DNA of 64,000 nt from Wuchereria bancrofti (taxonomy: Eukaryota > Nematoda > Chromadorea > Rhabditida > Onchocercidae): contig SSBO01000009.1 in the NCBI GenBank assembly GCA_005281725.1, positions 4,104,163 to 4,168,162 of the forward strand, read 5' to 3'. Each line of letters starts with the position of its first letter. Positions within the stretch are counted from its first letter, which is position 1. The position numbers and the translations under genes are program-made. The notes beneath the pieces were generated by a model. That model saw nothing but the letters and a program-made list of their open reading frames with translations. It did no database searches and was not told where the DNA came from. This document shows, in pieces, positions 29,801 through 41,400 of the stretch.

Positions 29801-32800
29801 GTAAACCGTAGAGCATAAAAGAAACATGTCAGCAAATTGAACTTTACATGTATAGGATAGTAAACATTTGTAATTACTTCTTTAGGTGCAATTACCAATT
29901 TTAGTTTAAAAAATGTAAATTATTAACCAACGAGATGAGATGAACCTACTTACTAGAATAGAGCAAGCTGCATAGTTCTTAAAGCACAGCAATAATATTT
30001 GCGTTAGCCTGTAAGGGAGTAGAGTTGAACGTGAAATGAAAACAGATAGACAGCTGGTCGATGCAATATACAAGTATTTTTCATCAAATTTACTAGACAA
30101 ATTTCTTCAAGAATGTTTAAATTTAAAAGAGAGAGAGAGAGAGAAAAGAAAAGATGTGCTCATAAAATACACAACCAATAGTACTATCAATAGAGTAAAA
30201 AAAACATTGAGCAAAAGAGGCCTTTGAAAAGAAATATTTACGATGGCCCAGATAGCAACAGGCAGAGCAGTACACCCGAAACTTCTCTCCAAGAGCAACA
30301 ATCTTGTTTTTCAACAAAATCGACACCAAAGTGCATAGCTTTTTCCTCCATAGAGTGCAATTTATACGAGGAATTTGTCATTTCTCCATCTATGTTTTCC
30401 GTCTATCAAAAAAACAATGTATTTATATGGCCTCAATCCAGTTAAGTCTCAGCTTTTTCCATTTAATTGGATGACAGAAGCTATTAAAATTACAGCTATT
30501 AATTATAAGTAGGAAATGTTTTGGAACCTACTCTTACATTTTCTTTCTCTTCAATTTAATTTAAATCAAACTATCAAAAGTCTAAAACTAATCAATGAAT
30601 TAAGAGTAAATGTTTTTTTCTTTTTTTGAGATCCCCGTATTCGTGTGAAAACATACACAATCATACTTTGAAATATGCAATAAAATCAAGCTGTCTTTTA
30701 TAGGTGAGATAGAATTAAGAGTAGACTGTATTTTTTCTGAAGGGTCAAAAGTTATAAAATGTAAGTAATGGAGAAAGTGCATATATACTTCTAATTAACT
30801 TGAACCTTTTACACATATTCTATAAATCCATTTAGCCAACCCTCGGCATATATGATAGTCTCAATTTATGCATGCTATATTTTGCTTTCATTCTGCTTCT
30901 TCGCTCTCCCTATGCGATCATTTTGAACTCTGTCGTTGGAAGGTTTAAATTCATTTCCCCGCAGGGAATCATTAATCGTTATCTTCCTATCTCAATATTT
31001 ACAAGACTAGCTATTCGAGAATGTGACATCGGAACGAATGCTATGTTAGCTTACACTGCTTTGTAGTATTCAAGATTTTACTCTGATAAACAAATCAGAC
31101 AAAGGGCAAGGATCAAGTGGATCAAGTTTTCAACTATCGGGTAATATATCAAAATCTCAGAGCACACTCCTTTGTATAAACAAGTCCTGTTAAACTTTAA
31201 TTCGAAAAAAATTTCACAGTGAATTGCCCTCTCTTCCACATAATCTTTGAAGAATACATTTTTTAAATTGCTCAGTGGCACAAAAAAAGCTCACTACTCG
31301 TTTATTCTAAAAACACATTTCGCTATTAGAATACATTGATTCGAAATCTGTTAAGTCCCATAACTCTTCCGAAGGTCGTATACAGAAAATAACACTTATC
31401 AAAATTAGTAATCTTTCTCTTTTATGGTCTTTTCTTTTTTTCAATCTCATTAAGATCGTCCTAGCAAGAAGAGAGAGAAAAAAGTTGAATTGTGAGCTTA
31501 GATATGGTCAAGGTAAATGTGAACAAAGTGACCGAAGATCGTTTAAATAGCGCACATGCATAAATGACGTTGATTGTGTTGTAGAGAAAGAATTGTAATA
31601 AATGTATGTTAAGAGTGGAAGTGAGACAGATGAGTGGGAAGAAGAGAGAGAGAAACTTGTTCCAAACTATTTCACGGCGCTAAATGAAGATCTCGCTCAG
31701 CCATTCATGTCTTCATATTGACAGCGAATGAATCGGCCAGGGACAAACGTTGAAATTTTTTCTATTGCTGTTGATAGATGAGTACCGCCCAGTAAGGCGG
31801 ACATTCTTTGTCATCGTGACGAAACGACCATCAGACAACAATGTTGTCGAAGGAACTGATAAGGAAATGAGCGGATATAGTCGGCCAAGTGTCAAATGCT
31901 CGCGCGGAGGAGAAGGATCATTGCTGAGAGGCGCACGCGTGAGGTTTTCGTCTGACTGGATAGATGAGATGAAATAATGGAAAAAAAGGGAAAACAGAGG
32001 GATGAAAGAAAATGACGAGAAAGAAAGGCTGTTGAAATGCATGCAGAATAGTGCGGGAGACTTGCAAGCAAGCAAGCAAGTCAGTTGTCAGAAGCAGAAA
32101 CGAGGAAGAGTGAATGAGTGAGTAAGTGCTGCAACATTTCATTATCAAAGGGAGGAGTGGCGGTGGCGACGGCGATGATGACAACACGAGGTGAAGACAT
32201 AGACAGTACTGGAAGACTTTGAGGAAGTGGAGCAGGGGGAGGGGCGGGATGGGTGTGGTAGTGCGTACCGTCCAGCCGTCGCCCTCACCAGTTTCCGCAT
32301 ATTTCCCTAATTTCGAACTGACTCGACTTTTCGCCGCTTTTAGCGATGAATCTCTGAAATTGTTAGAGGATAACGTGTATCATCGGATAGGTCCCACTAA
32401 GTTATGCTTGCAGTGGTAGACATGGCAGTGCTGTACACATCTCATAGCTGCTGGTCTGGGAGAAGACCGGAAGAGATGCTTCTTTTCATGATTTGTTCTT
32501 TTCAGATATTCATTTTAAATGTTGCTCATTGTTCTCAGTGAAAGGGATAGTTCCGTTTACATTACAGAAAATGCCATTCTTTGCGATGCACTACGATGGC
32601 GGAATAGTAGGAGAGCTGTAGAAGATTTCATTATTTGTCTGTGATGTTCCAGCAGTGAGCGAAGCGGGTCGTCATTGTTCGCTGTTGGTTGAAACCTCAG
32701 TCAGTGGTTTAAACCATTGTGTTATAAGAATGAAAGGTGATAAAAATGAGATAGCATTGAGAGAGTGATTCGGAAGTTGCATAAGATCTAAAGGAAGTTT

Positions 32801-35800
32801 TTTCACTAAGCCAGGTTACTCGTGCTTAATGCGCCTCGTAATCTTGACTGCATTATGCGAAGTAAACTGATACCATGTCGATCTTCTGCAAAGTGGTAAT
32901 GTCATACTGAAGAGAATATTACTACATTTTACGGTGCAGTAAAAGAGAGCGCTGCTCAAATTCTTAACTTCTGGCGTCTACTTGGAAGTTTCTGATGTTA
33001 GCAACATCATAGTGACTGCTTAGCTTCGGTCGTTTAATAAAGATTGAAAATTTCCTGTCTGCAACTTTTCTGAGAAGTGGATTTTATCATCGGTGAAATT
33101 CATCGATGTTTAACATGGGAAGGGAAGCGTTAACATTTATGGTAAAACACAGATTCATATCAATGCATAAATAGATAATTGAAGTTGGTTGAAGTGAAAG
33201 ATTACACCGGCAAACATCAAAGAATAAGGTTTGCTTGATAGGAAGTGATAAAAACCAACAACTGATTAGTGTTACTTCTTCAGTACACCATAACACCTTC
33301 CCATTCATCTTTCTTCATCTGCAACATATTGCTTATCCTGCACTTCATGTTTTGCAATCTATTTTGTCATGAATTCGATAGCTAAAGCTTGAGAAGGGGC
33401 AGAAGGTGCTATATGAGTACTGTTTCTGAGGCAGTCTTTGTGATTTCTTTAAATCTAAATCGAAAGATACTGATGCACTCAGTTCGCACCACAATTCTTC
33501 GTCAATATTTTCTCAGTGAAGAAAAACAAGTGAAATATAATTCAGTGGATGCTTACGATAGCTTAAATGACAATTTCATCTGGAAGTGACTTCTCATCAA
33601 CAAGCAATCTGTTCCCCTTGCACATTTAATTGCCTAGCTAACACTACATTCTTTGTTTGTTTAAGACTATAGGAAAAAAGGCATAGAAGTCATTATACGG
33701 TGCAAAAGATATGGGCGGGATTGGGTCGTGCATACTCGTTTTCTCGTCCGAAAATTGAGAGTGCACAGGTCATTTCGATAAGGAAGAATAACGAGCAAAG
33801 TGGACAGATGGACTTTGGTACGGAAAAGTGAAGACAGCAGTGTGCTTCGCAAACAATGAAAGTTAGTTACTGAAGAAAGCATCATATTTCGGTCTTTCCC
33901 AGTTTATCATCACTCAGAGATGAGTTGCTTCTTTTTTACATTCAAATTAAGTAACCGATATACTGTCTAGAGTATTGTTAATTACCGCTCCGGTTTTGAG
34001 CTATTTTAAAATTGGGGAGATAAATTAGATATATCATTGTGGGTGGATTGAATAAACTTTCTTTTTATGTTCATTCCTGTCTTTAAATGAGAAAGAAGAA
34101 AATATATGCGGTTGCTCATTTCATTACTTAAGTATTTACATTTAGTAATGAGTAATATAATATAGTGATCCAATTTCATTAACTTATCATACTAGGTGGA
34201 GTGCATTCACTGCCAATGTCTAATTATTCTTTATTGAAATACATCTGATTACTTTTTTTTTCATATGGCATGAATCAGAGTGACATACATGGCGCTATCA
34301 GTAAATTACTCTTCGCAAAAATATTCTACTAGGAATTGTCTTTTTCAAAAGCTAATGCACTTAAATAATGGAAAGATTAATATGGAAGTAATGGTTTATG
34401 TCGTTGTGTCACAACTGAGACATGAGACTCAGTGATACTGACCACAAATATTTGCGATATCATTTGTCATCCTCACAAGACAAAGTGAGAGTATGAATAG
34501 AAGACAGTTTGCAGTTTCATCCTCAAAGCATTGGATGAGTCAGTCTCTTTCGGCTTTGATTCATCTCTCTGTCCATTTAAATGATTTTATTCTTTTTCTT
34601 TTCTTTAAAACTTTTGAGCAACTATACTCCTTCCTTTCGCTTTGTGCACTCGCAATGCCAAGCAATAATAATTTGCTATGGAAAAGAATGGAAATTTCTG
34701 GAAAGCATTGTGTATATGACTTAAGTATGAAGGAAATGAACAAAGCAAAAATATCGCTATGTCTAGAGAAGAAATATTATCTTTCAAATGGTATCATAGA
34801 TAGGATCATCATTATGCCTGTTTATTTATAAATGACGAGAGAGTTAATTAGCAACGAATTAAAAATACCAAAAGTACCACTGGAGAAGTTTGGGTGGATA
34901 AAGTAAACAAATACCATATAAATAAGATAATAAAGTGCTGATTATTTCATGTTTAAATCTGGTGATAAAGTGATGTCTGGGGAAATGTGTTACAGAAGTA
35001 TATAAGTTGATCCTACAGTCGCCATTAATAGAAATAAACTTGCAACTGAAAATAGATTGGCGACATGAAAATACAATACAACGCCTGAAATTTGTAATAT
35101 TTTGGCTTGTAGGTTTAATTCAAAAGTGTTTCGACCTTTGGAGTCAAGCTTAGAATTTGAAGGACTTGTTAAAGCTACAAAATTGCTTTCTGACTGAACT
35201 GGAGCCGACTTTTACGTTAGCCAACTACTTTAACTTCAATTTCTGTTTTAGCTTTTCATCCTTTACCCACATTTGTTCCAGTTCCGTAAACGTGAACAGA
35301 ATGCCGCCTTTTGTGAAAATATTCAATCGTTGATATCATTAAGTAAGTGTAACAGCGGTCGATTTAACGTGCCTATTTTCTCCGTCTCTTACTCTTTCTA
35401 TCAAAGTTGTATGAAGTTTGGGAGATATATGGATTTAGTTGTCGTTACCACGACTAAGTCCCTTAATTCATATTGTTTGAGAAGAAAATAAAAAAGAAAT
35501 ATTTCCAAAAAGATATTACTTCAAAAAGCATTGTTAGTTAAATGAAATACTTTTAGTCTAAATGAAATCGACTGGAACATATCCTTTGCTTTTTATGTAA
35601 CTCAGTGTTTGTCTCTATACCATAAGATGCTGCAGAAATAGGCTTTTCTTATGTTTCTCTGAGTTGATAATGAAAGTAGTTCTGTGTTGTATTATGTAAT
35701 GAAAGTGAAATTTGAAGCAAGCCTGCAGAAGGGTTCAAAGGTCAAGTGGAATTGAAGTGAATTTAGCTTCTGTTATCCATCTTTATGTTTTTCTTCAGAA

Positions 35801-36160
35801 AGTGCCTATAAATAAGACTGGAATAGGTATGAGTAGATAAAATAATTATGAAATTTAAGTCCAATTTATAATTTCATTGTTGGTCATCATTTTAAACGAT
35901 TGATTATAATAATAATTTATGGGTTTCAGTGTGTGTCGCAGTTTGCACCCGCTGGTGATAGCCATGTTTGGACTACAGATGATCTTCTTCCAGCATTCGT
36001 ATATGTGACCGTACGTGCTCAGCTACAACATTTAGGCGCCGAGATTCGTCTTATTGAAGATTTTACACCGCAACTACAAGGTAGTGGGCAAATTGAACTG
36101 ATGTTCACCACCCTTAGAGCTAGCTATTTTCAAATTTGCAACGATAAGAATTTGCCCTGA
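2889..36160 (+). CDS. ALS2: Alsin (ALS2) ortholog, RCC1/DH-PH/MORN/VPS9 GEF
   Basis: In animals alsin is a guanine-nucleotide exchange factor for Rab5 (VPS9 module) and Rac (DH-PH) acting on endosomes and macropinosomes. Exons read here: 2889-3032, 3220-3476, 3774-3950, 4021-4180, 4460-4518, 4638-4816, 5122-5278, 5351-5447, 5631-5711, 5909-6058, 6331-6496, 6591-6675, 6855-7019, 8182-8232, 8877-9027, 17384-17539, 17933-18067, 18738-18928, 19253-19333, 19630-19773, 19932-20086, 20337-20446 (or -20443), 20737-20826, 21000-21136, 21206-21427, 21618-21711, 21966-22123, 22220-22336, 22611-22829, 23408-23459, 23605-23730, 35930-36160. All phases match; sum 4497 bases, 1498 residues (human about 1657). 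Exons 2-10 carry RCC1 blades (LFGCGHTTYGECG, WTWGANAKGQLGHGD, LYVWGSNSDGQL). Exons 11-15 are a weakly conserved DH region. Exons 16-17 are PH-like (LLLWKAENKQLE, GWLAVVVFNDAVAVIE). Exons 18-24 hold about eight MORN repeats (YDGYMQKGLRHGYGVL, YLGMWKNDLRHGNGTL). Exons 27-32 are VPS9, with the Asp/Pro of TTDDLLPAF and the Thr/Tyr of MFTTLRASYFQI in the last exon. The ATG is 11 bases after TTTTTTAG. Introns 15 and 31 contain antisense genes. Confidence 0.95.
10362..12303 (-). CDS. Secreted protein with 8-Cys C-terminal domain, nested in alsin intron
   Basis: Three exons on the minus strand, 12303-12177, 11632-11376 and 10634-10362, join in phase to give 218 residues. The first 25 residues (MSTFTSLLTIVALRTFLLTS...) look like a cleaved signal peptide. 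The middle (exon 2) is Pro/Asn/Ser-rich, without cysteine. All eight cysteines are in the last 91 residues, with the core CRLTSCHGPYPNDG, NGCVAHKGYPIGMVC and a terminal CTICCQC cluster, probably disulfide-bonded outside the cell. I do not recognise the family; the pattern resembles nematode-restricted secreted proteins. An earlier donor in exon 2 (GTATGTC at 11443) would leave exon 3 out of frame, so the later donor (AAAG|GTTTGG, 11376) was chosen. The gene lies wholly inside the 8.4-kb alsin intron 9028-17383, on the opposite strand. Confidence 0.8.
13545..13665. repeat. Imperfect inverted repeat able to form a long hairpin
   Basis: The left arm has TAAATAAAATGAC and GCCTGAAAAATT; the right arm has GTCATTTTATTTA and AATTTTTCAGGC, around a 5-base centre near 13600. 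Outer complementary segments (CTTGAT at 13545 against ATCAAG ending at 13665) extend the pairing to about 50 positions per arm with mismatches and small bulges. It could be an old foldback/MITE-type element or a precursor-like RNA hairpin; the sequence alone does not decide. Confidence 0.7.
16713..16762. repeat. Two-copy 25-bp tandem repeat
   Basis: Units 16713-16737 and 16738-16762 begin ATTTAACAAATAATAG and differ at only two positions (GAATATTTTC against GCATACTTTC). The pair lies in the alsin intron. Confidence 0.85.
17830..17871. repeat. Two-copy 21-bp tandem repeat
   Basis: Exact duplication of a 21-base unit starting TTGAATATTTTCCGATACC, at 17830-17850 and 17851-17871, in the alsin intron just before the exon at 17933. 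Confidence 0.9.
23079..23218. repeat. 33-bp minisatellite in alsin intron
   Basis: Two perfect 33-base units (23125-23157, 23158-23190) beginning GAAGTTTCATGGACATTAAT, with diverged partial copies on both sides (from about 23079 and to about 23218). Because 33 is a multiple of three, the minus strand reads as an open frame with an 11-residue repeat, but there is no other coding evidence. It lies between alsin exons 22611-22829 and 23408-23459. Confidence 0.9.
25304..28135 (-). CDS. Gln/Ala/Ser/Thr-rich low-complexity protein, nested in alsin intron
   Basis: Four minus-strand exons, 28135-27281, 27040-26704 (or -26686), 26264-26110 and 25846-25304, join in phase to about 629 residues. The ATG at 28135 is preceded by an in-frame TGA, which supports the start. 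The N-terminal exon is compositionally biased: an Ala run (ATAAAAAAAVAT), a Thr run, ten consecutive Gln (FIQQQ...) and many Ala/Pro/Leu. Later exons have basic clusters (QMKRPYDE, CGKRSKLAV) that could be nuclear localisation signals, then an Asn/Ser/Glu-rich tail with HRPPAMEARFLECMAAIALH and the end ILNTLLDRILQTMLDS. I see no zinc finger, homeodomain, bHLH or other DNA-binding fold. A nuclear regulatory role is only a guess from composition. The exon 2 donor is ambiguous (AAAG|GTTCTT or AGAT|GTAAAT, both phase 1). The whole gene sits in the 12.2-kb last intron of alsin. Confidence 0.75.
27726..27757 (-). repeat. CAA/CAG repeat coding for polyglutamine
   Basis: A TTG/CTG run on the plus strand encodes ten consecutive Gln in the nested low-complexity protein. 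It is a likely length polymorphism between strains. A GTAGTAGTAGTAG run (about 27892-27915) and an AGCAGCAGCAGC run (about 27957-27981) in the same exon encode the Thr and Ala tracts. Confidence 0.9.
29551..29602. repeat. Perfect 52-bp palindrome with no spacer
   Basis: The left arm 29551-29576 starts ATTACAGCCTGTTAGATTTC and the right arm 29577-29602 is its exact reverse complement, 26 base pairs with no loop and a TATATATA centre. Flanking bases do not continue the symmetry. It could be the tip of a foldback element, a recent inverted duplication or an assembly foldback. Confidence 0.95.
31480..32460. promoter_or_regulatory. GC-richer, CpG-containing block inside alsin intron; candidate promoter
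   Basis: Composition changes sharply from the surrounding AT-rich intron: GA-rich tracts (about 31640-31660), CpG words (GCTCGCGCGG near 31900, GGCGCACGCGTGAGG near 31930), then GGCGGTGGCGACGGCG near 32160. No convincing reading frame crosses it. It could be an upstream promoter for the nested minus-strand gene or an alternative alsin promoter for a VPS9-only end; both are inference. Confidence 0.35.
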
Positions 36161-38430
36161 AACTTGTTTTTTTTTTGAAATCTTCAGTGCCTTCAGAAGA
36201 AACGAGTTTTTTAATAACATATATACCATTTAATGAAGGCTGATTAACTTCCAATTCTACTAAGAATCCTTGCACTTAATATCTCATTTAAAAGTTTCAA
36301 TCATTCATTTCAGTCTTAAAATATTCACATTATAAAGTTTTCGATATGATGATATAATGGCGTGATGAATTCACATTTGTCACATCTTTGCTGGGATTAT
36401 TTGATATGTACATATTTGCTACTGTTAAGCTTTTACAAATAGGAAGGACTTATTCTTATGACAGATTTATTTTGTAACAACCTTTTTTATGAAAGACCTT
36501 ACAGTTTATAACAGTGACCATTTTACACTTCCATCAAGGGACGTTTTGGCATTATTGGTAGATCCTTTATGATGGTATCATTTGTTCGTTATTGTTGTTG
36601 ATTTGTTCAGAATAACTGTATTATTAAAATTTTAATTAGAAGACAGAAATATTTCAGTCATTAGTTCGTTTTCAAAAGTTTCAAAATCGATTATTTTGAC
36701 TATCCAGGAAGTGAGATTGGATGGCATATTGTACTCAAAATATCTCATTCTCATTCTCGTCATTGTAAGCTGATATTTTTCTTTGAGCTTATCACCTTAA
36801 CTTTGTATCGCATTGTCTATTTCAATTATTTGGCATATATTATATGGTCTTCAAACTTTTTTTTCATATTATTTTTTGAATTTAGTAATTCTACAAGTGT
36901 AGATGTGTTGTACATACATTAATGGATGATATCTGCCATTGTTTTACACATTTAGGTAAATTCATTGAACGATTTATGAATTCATGAAGTATAAAATTTC
37001 ATCAGTCCATATTTGAAGACTTGTACAATGAGACAGGAATTAGAATACATAAATGAGTTGTGAGCTGTTAAGGCAATGCTTCTTCAGCTGGTGCTATTCC
37101 GGTTTTCTTCTCAGCAATTCATATTCCTAACTGTTGAAACATATTCAGTTTGTCTATTTGTTTTATCGATGGAATTGAAAGTTGATGTCATAATGAAACA
37201 TATTTTAAGAATCTAGGAGAAATATCGAAGAATTCTATCTCCGATGTTTATTAACACTCAAAGCACATTACATTATGCGATTAATTTTACTTACAGTACT
37301 GCTATGCTTATTTTGAATTACAGCGGAAACTATTTTGAAAACTTCTGGATTCAGTTGAGAATGAAGAGTAAATTAGGTGAATTGAAAAATAAAATGAGAT
37401 TAAACAGGCAGCAGAAAGAAAATAGAAGAAGGGTACGTACGCATCGAAGGAATTGTCGTAAAATGGCCAGTAGTGTCGGCTGACTCCTCAGAAGCCCTTC
37501 GGCAATCACATCTTCTCTGACATCATGCATTACCATTTTCTACTAACCGTTTAGCAATTAAAATTTCAATCTACTGACTGAAACTTTTCCTGAAATACAG
37601 TGTTGGATTTATATGAGTTTAAAAATTTCTCTGTTATCAGATAACTTTAATTCTTCCATTCTCCTCCCACGTGGGATTCTGTAATAAATTTCATAACTTA
37701 AGTTGGTTTACTAAAGGTAAAAGTTATTTTGCTAAAACTTTGTGCTTAAAAAATTTCTATGTGTGGAATCAATTTAACGAATCAATTTAACCTATGGTAT
37801 AATCCTTTAGCATGAATGCATTTTACTGCATGCTTTCAACTTTCATTTATGTCGATTTAAGTTTAAAAAAAATCAATGAAAAAGTTAAATGGAAATTTTC
37901 AGATTTCATTTTATTCAAAGTACTGTTTGCAATTTCAGTTGTTTTTGGTTCTGTGTTTTTTGGTTTTTTCCCCTAAAAGTATTCTATAATAATGTGGACA
38001 ATTCTTACTTGGCATCACTTCATATACTACTTCATGTTCTATGCATATTTTATACTTGAAGACCTGAAAACTCAAGTTGCTGATAAAATTGTGATAAGTA
38101 CCATAATTGACATTACGATTAACAAACACATTTATCATTGTCATTTTATTACGATAGAAAATAGCAATTGATTTTGGGATCAAATCAGATCGATGGTGTG
38201 CATATGATACAGTGATCGTTCTCCATTTTCAGCGCAGTATCGTTGCCTGTTGTTGCGATTGGTAATAATAGTTGTTCACCATCATTTTCTGGATAAACGA
38301 ATATTAATCCAATTTCGTTTCTAATTCATTTCATATTCATTATTGTTCTTCATCAGATTTGATCACTTCATATACCATTTCATAGTACAAAACGCTACAA
38401 AACGAGGAAAAAATTGACCGGGTAATTTAG
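36161..38430. other. Intergenic region between alsin and the 20-Cys protein gene
   Basis: Alsin 3' UTR and the upstream region of the next gene. It is AT-rich, without a coding exon that I can support; open frames at 37244-37483 (+) and 37351-37536 (-) overlap each other. It ends at a TTTAG acceptor (38429-38430), 8 bases before the next ATG. Confidence 0.6.
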
Positions 38431-38438
38431 GAATAAAT

Positions 38439-41400
38439 ATGTTCATTTTGAATGGTTTATGGTTAAATTCATCGAGCAGAACCAATAACCACGTCGTCTC
38501 AGTGCTTCTAATCATAGTTGTCCTATGTGTCACTCTAACAATCGTCCACTCTCAACAACGACAAACATTTATTGACTATGACGATAATCTTTATATTCTC
38601 ATTGATGAAATTAGTGTTTATACATGTCGAGGAGGTATGCATTTCTATAGTTTATTAAGGAGGAAAATATGAATGAAAACGACTTTACAGCAAATATCTC
38701 ATTTTTGCCTTTCTACATTATCTTTAGGCTCTGATGAAAGGAAGTGATTGGACAACGACAACGAATTTTTATGCTTGAAAATAGATTTATTTAACTGAAC
38801 AGGAATTGTTATTACTTACTACTTAATTATACCTTGGCTTGATTACTTTCTTTTCATTCATAATATTTGCAGCTAAAAATGAGATTAAGTTAACAGAAGA
38901 TGATATTGATATTGTGAATGAGAAAGGTAATCGTGTGTACTTCATCAAGGCACCCGGCAGTTACTCTTTACATTTCAAAAAACTTGTTGTTACCAAAGAT
39001 ATTGGATATTTAAGCGGCGAGATTGGTGTCACACTTCAAGTGCCAATAATCGAAGGTCCTGCAGGTTAGCTAGCATTCAAATTTTAAATGCAGATTTTCG
39101 AAATGTTTCGAACGGACGATGTTATAGAAATATTTGTTTCGTAATTGATACTTTAGGAATTCGTTTTGACTTGCCTTATACAGTGGTACCGGAAACAGGA
39201 ATTCTGGATCAAGAATGTGACAAGCACAGCGGCGTTGTAGAGCGTGGCAATCGACAGTACTGGTAAAATTATAATAATTATGGACTGTGGGGAATTTCGC
39301 AGACCTTGAGAATACTAAAAGCCTACGAGACATAACGTTTTTGGAAAGTCCCTCGTTGAAGTACTGTAACAATGGTAGCGAATGCTACATAAAAAAGTTA
39401 GATTTGAGTGAAAAGTTGAGTACCAAAAACTTCCAAACTTCCTTTTTCTTCGTTTGAAATCATAGAACCAAATTGTTCAGCAGAAGTTTGCTAAATTCAG
39501 ATTTTTTCTGAATATAAAAAATAAAAAATATATAAATAAAAAAATTTCAGAAAAAAAGCTCATAAAAAAATTCAGAATCCAAGTGTTTCACTTTTTTTGA
39601 AAGAATAATACTTGGCAATAGATTCCCACCGGAATAGTATTTATCAAGTATTCAACGTTTTTCATTACCATTAGAGTTACTGAACCTTCTCAGTGCATCA
39701 TAATATTCCATTACTGTTCCATATGTCACACTTATCAAACTTACTGGATATTTCAGTCGTTATTGCGATATTTGTGGGCTTACCGCTAAGCTAGAAACAG
39801 ATTTGAATGATAAAGGCCATTTATTTTTGCCCGAAGTGGCACGCGGCACAGAGGAGAAATTTGCGCCAGTTTGTAATCGAATTGCGTCGAATATTTACGA
39901 GTTTAGCCGAACGATTAATTTGCCTGGTAGACGTGAACTGTTAGCACAGATCAACGAAAAGGTTCAAGGCCTGGACGGTGAGATTCGTCAACGTCTAAAC
40001 AAAAAAGTATTTTGTTTATGTTCACTTAGCAGATTTGAAAGAAGATTCATTTCCTTTAAACTGATTTGAGAACGGAAACAATCGAGTATGCGACCTTTAT
40101 AGACTGATGGGTTTATGTTCCTGAACTTCTCAACCTTAGCAAGTATTGCCGAAAATGACGTGATCTAACTGAGTGCGGAAGTGAGGCACGTTACTTCCTG
40201 TTTAATGCAGCTGAAGTAGCAAGGCAGGAGAAGTCCTTTTCGCTACTTTAAGAAACTATTTCTTATTGAGAGATAAGCATAAAGAGGGATTCTATGAATG
40301 TGTTCATAATTAATGTCTTGTTTTTGAGATTCCTAAATAAAAAACATTTTCAGCGAGGTCGATTTCAAATATTTCTGAACTTAATCAGTGCCGAACAGCC
40401 AGCAATCAAGCAAGATGATTGGTTTGCGAAATCTACTGATGTAAAATTTTCGTGTTTTTTTTTCTTTGTCTTGTTAGGAACTCGATAATCATTTACTTGA
40501 TTCGTATATGATTAATGATTTATCGTTGGGGTGTTCTGATCCCCTTCTTGGTGTCATGATAATAAAAGACAAAAGGTTTCTGTTATTCAATTTGAGTCCT
40601 AAGCCTGAACCATGAGTGGACCAGATTAGGAAATCAAGCAAACTCTAGATAGTCTTTTGTAATTACTTAAATGATCACTTCATAAATTCAACTTTAACTA
40701 AAAATTTCTTCCCTGTGGAATAAGTTTGTGCTTCAAATATTTTGGGATAAAAGTAAGGCACATGAATCCCTTAATAATCTACAACCTTTCATAATTTCCT
40801 CCAAAATTTAATAATTTTTCGCATCGCAGAAATAGTATTCAAAATTGCATGATTGAAAAGAAAAAAAAAATTTCAGTGTCAGTGCTGCTGGGATGATCGT
40901 GATGCTTCGTGTCATGGTGTACTAAGCTTCTTGTACTGCAGTAAAGAAGAATGCAAGAATAACTGGGCACGACGCTGTTTGCATCATACAGCACGCATCG
41001 TTGCATGCTATACAGTTGAATTTAATTATCGAACGACAACATCATATGCAGACGTTATTCAATTCTTGAAAGAAAACAATTATCCAAATCAAGAAGCTGT
41101 TGTTACTTCAATACCGATAATACAGTGAGTCTCACATTATTTGAAAAATTTCTGTTAGATTATATTGGAATATAAATTTCAGTGATTTAACATATTTGTA
41201 ATGTGCATATGTTTATCACCAAATTACTCAACTGTGAAAGCTGACAGATCAATTTCTTTTGGCTCTGTAATTCTTTGTCAGCAAATTCAAATTAAACCTA
41301 TTCATTCCATCATCTATAATCAGTTTTCTTCTCAAGATCATGTCACTGACCTATGATTTCAAATCGACCTCACACCTAAAGATTATTGGGGAATTTGAAT

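Larger units (their letters stand above)
28136..35929. other. Remainder of last alsin intron (no coding exon seen)
   Basis: Alsin intron DNA upstream of the nested minus-strand gene, whose promoter and any 5' UTR exons must lie here. It contains GA-dinucleotide tracts (30128-30147 and around 31640), a perfect 52-bp palindrome (29551-29602) and a GC-richer block (about 31480-32460). Open frames here (for example 31713-32187 minus, 34493-34831 plus) are low in complexity and overlap each other on both strands; I do not support them as genes. Confidence 0.5.

Noticed and set aside
31713..32187. Two overlapping minus-strand frames in the GC-richer block
   Set aside because: Ser/Phe/Leu-rich shadows of GA tracts, with no splice sites and no protein motif.
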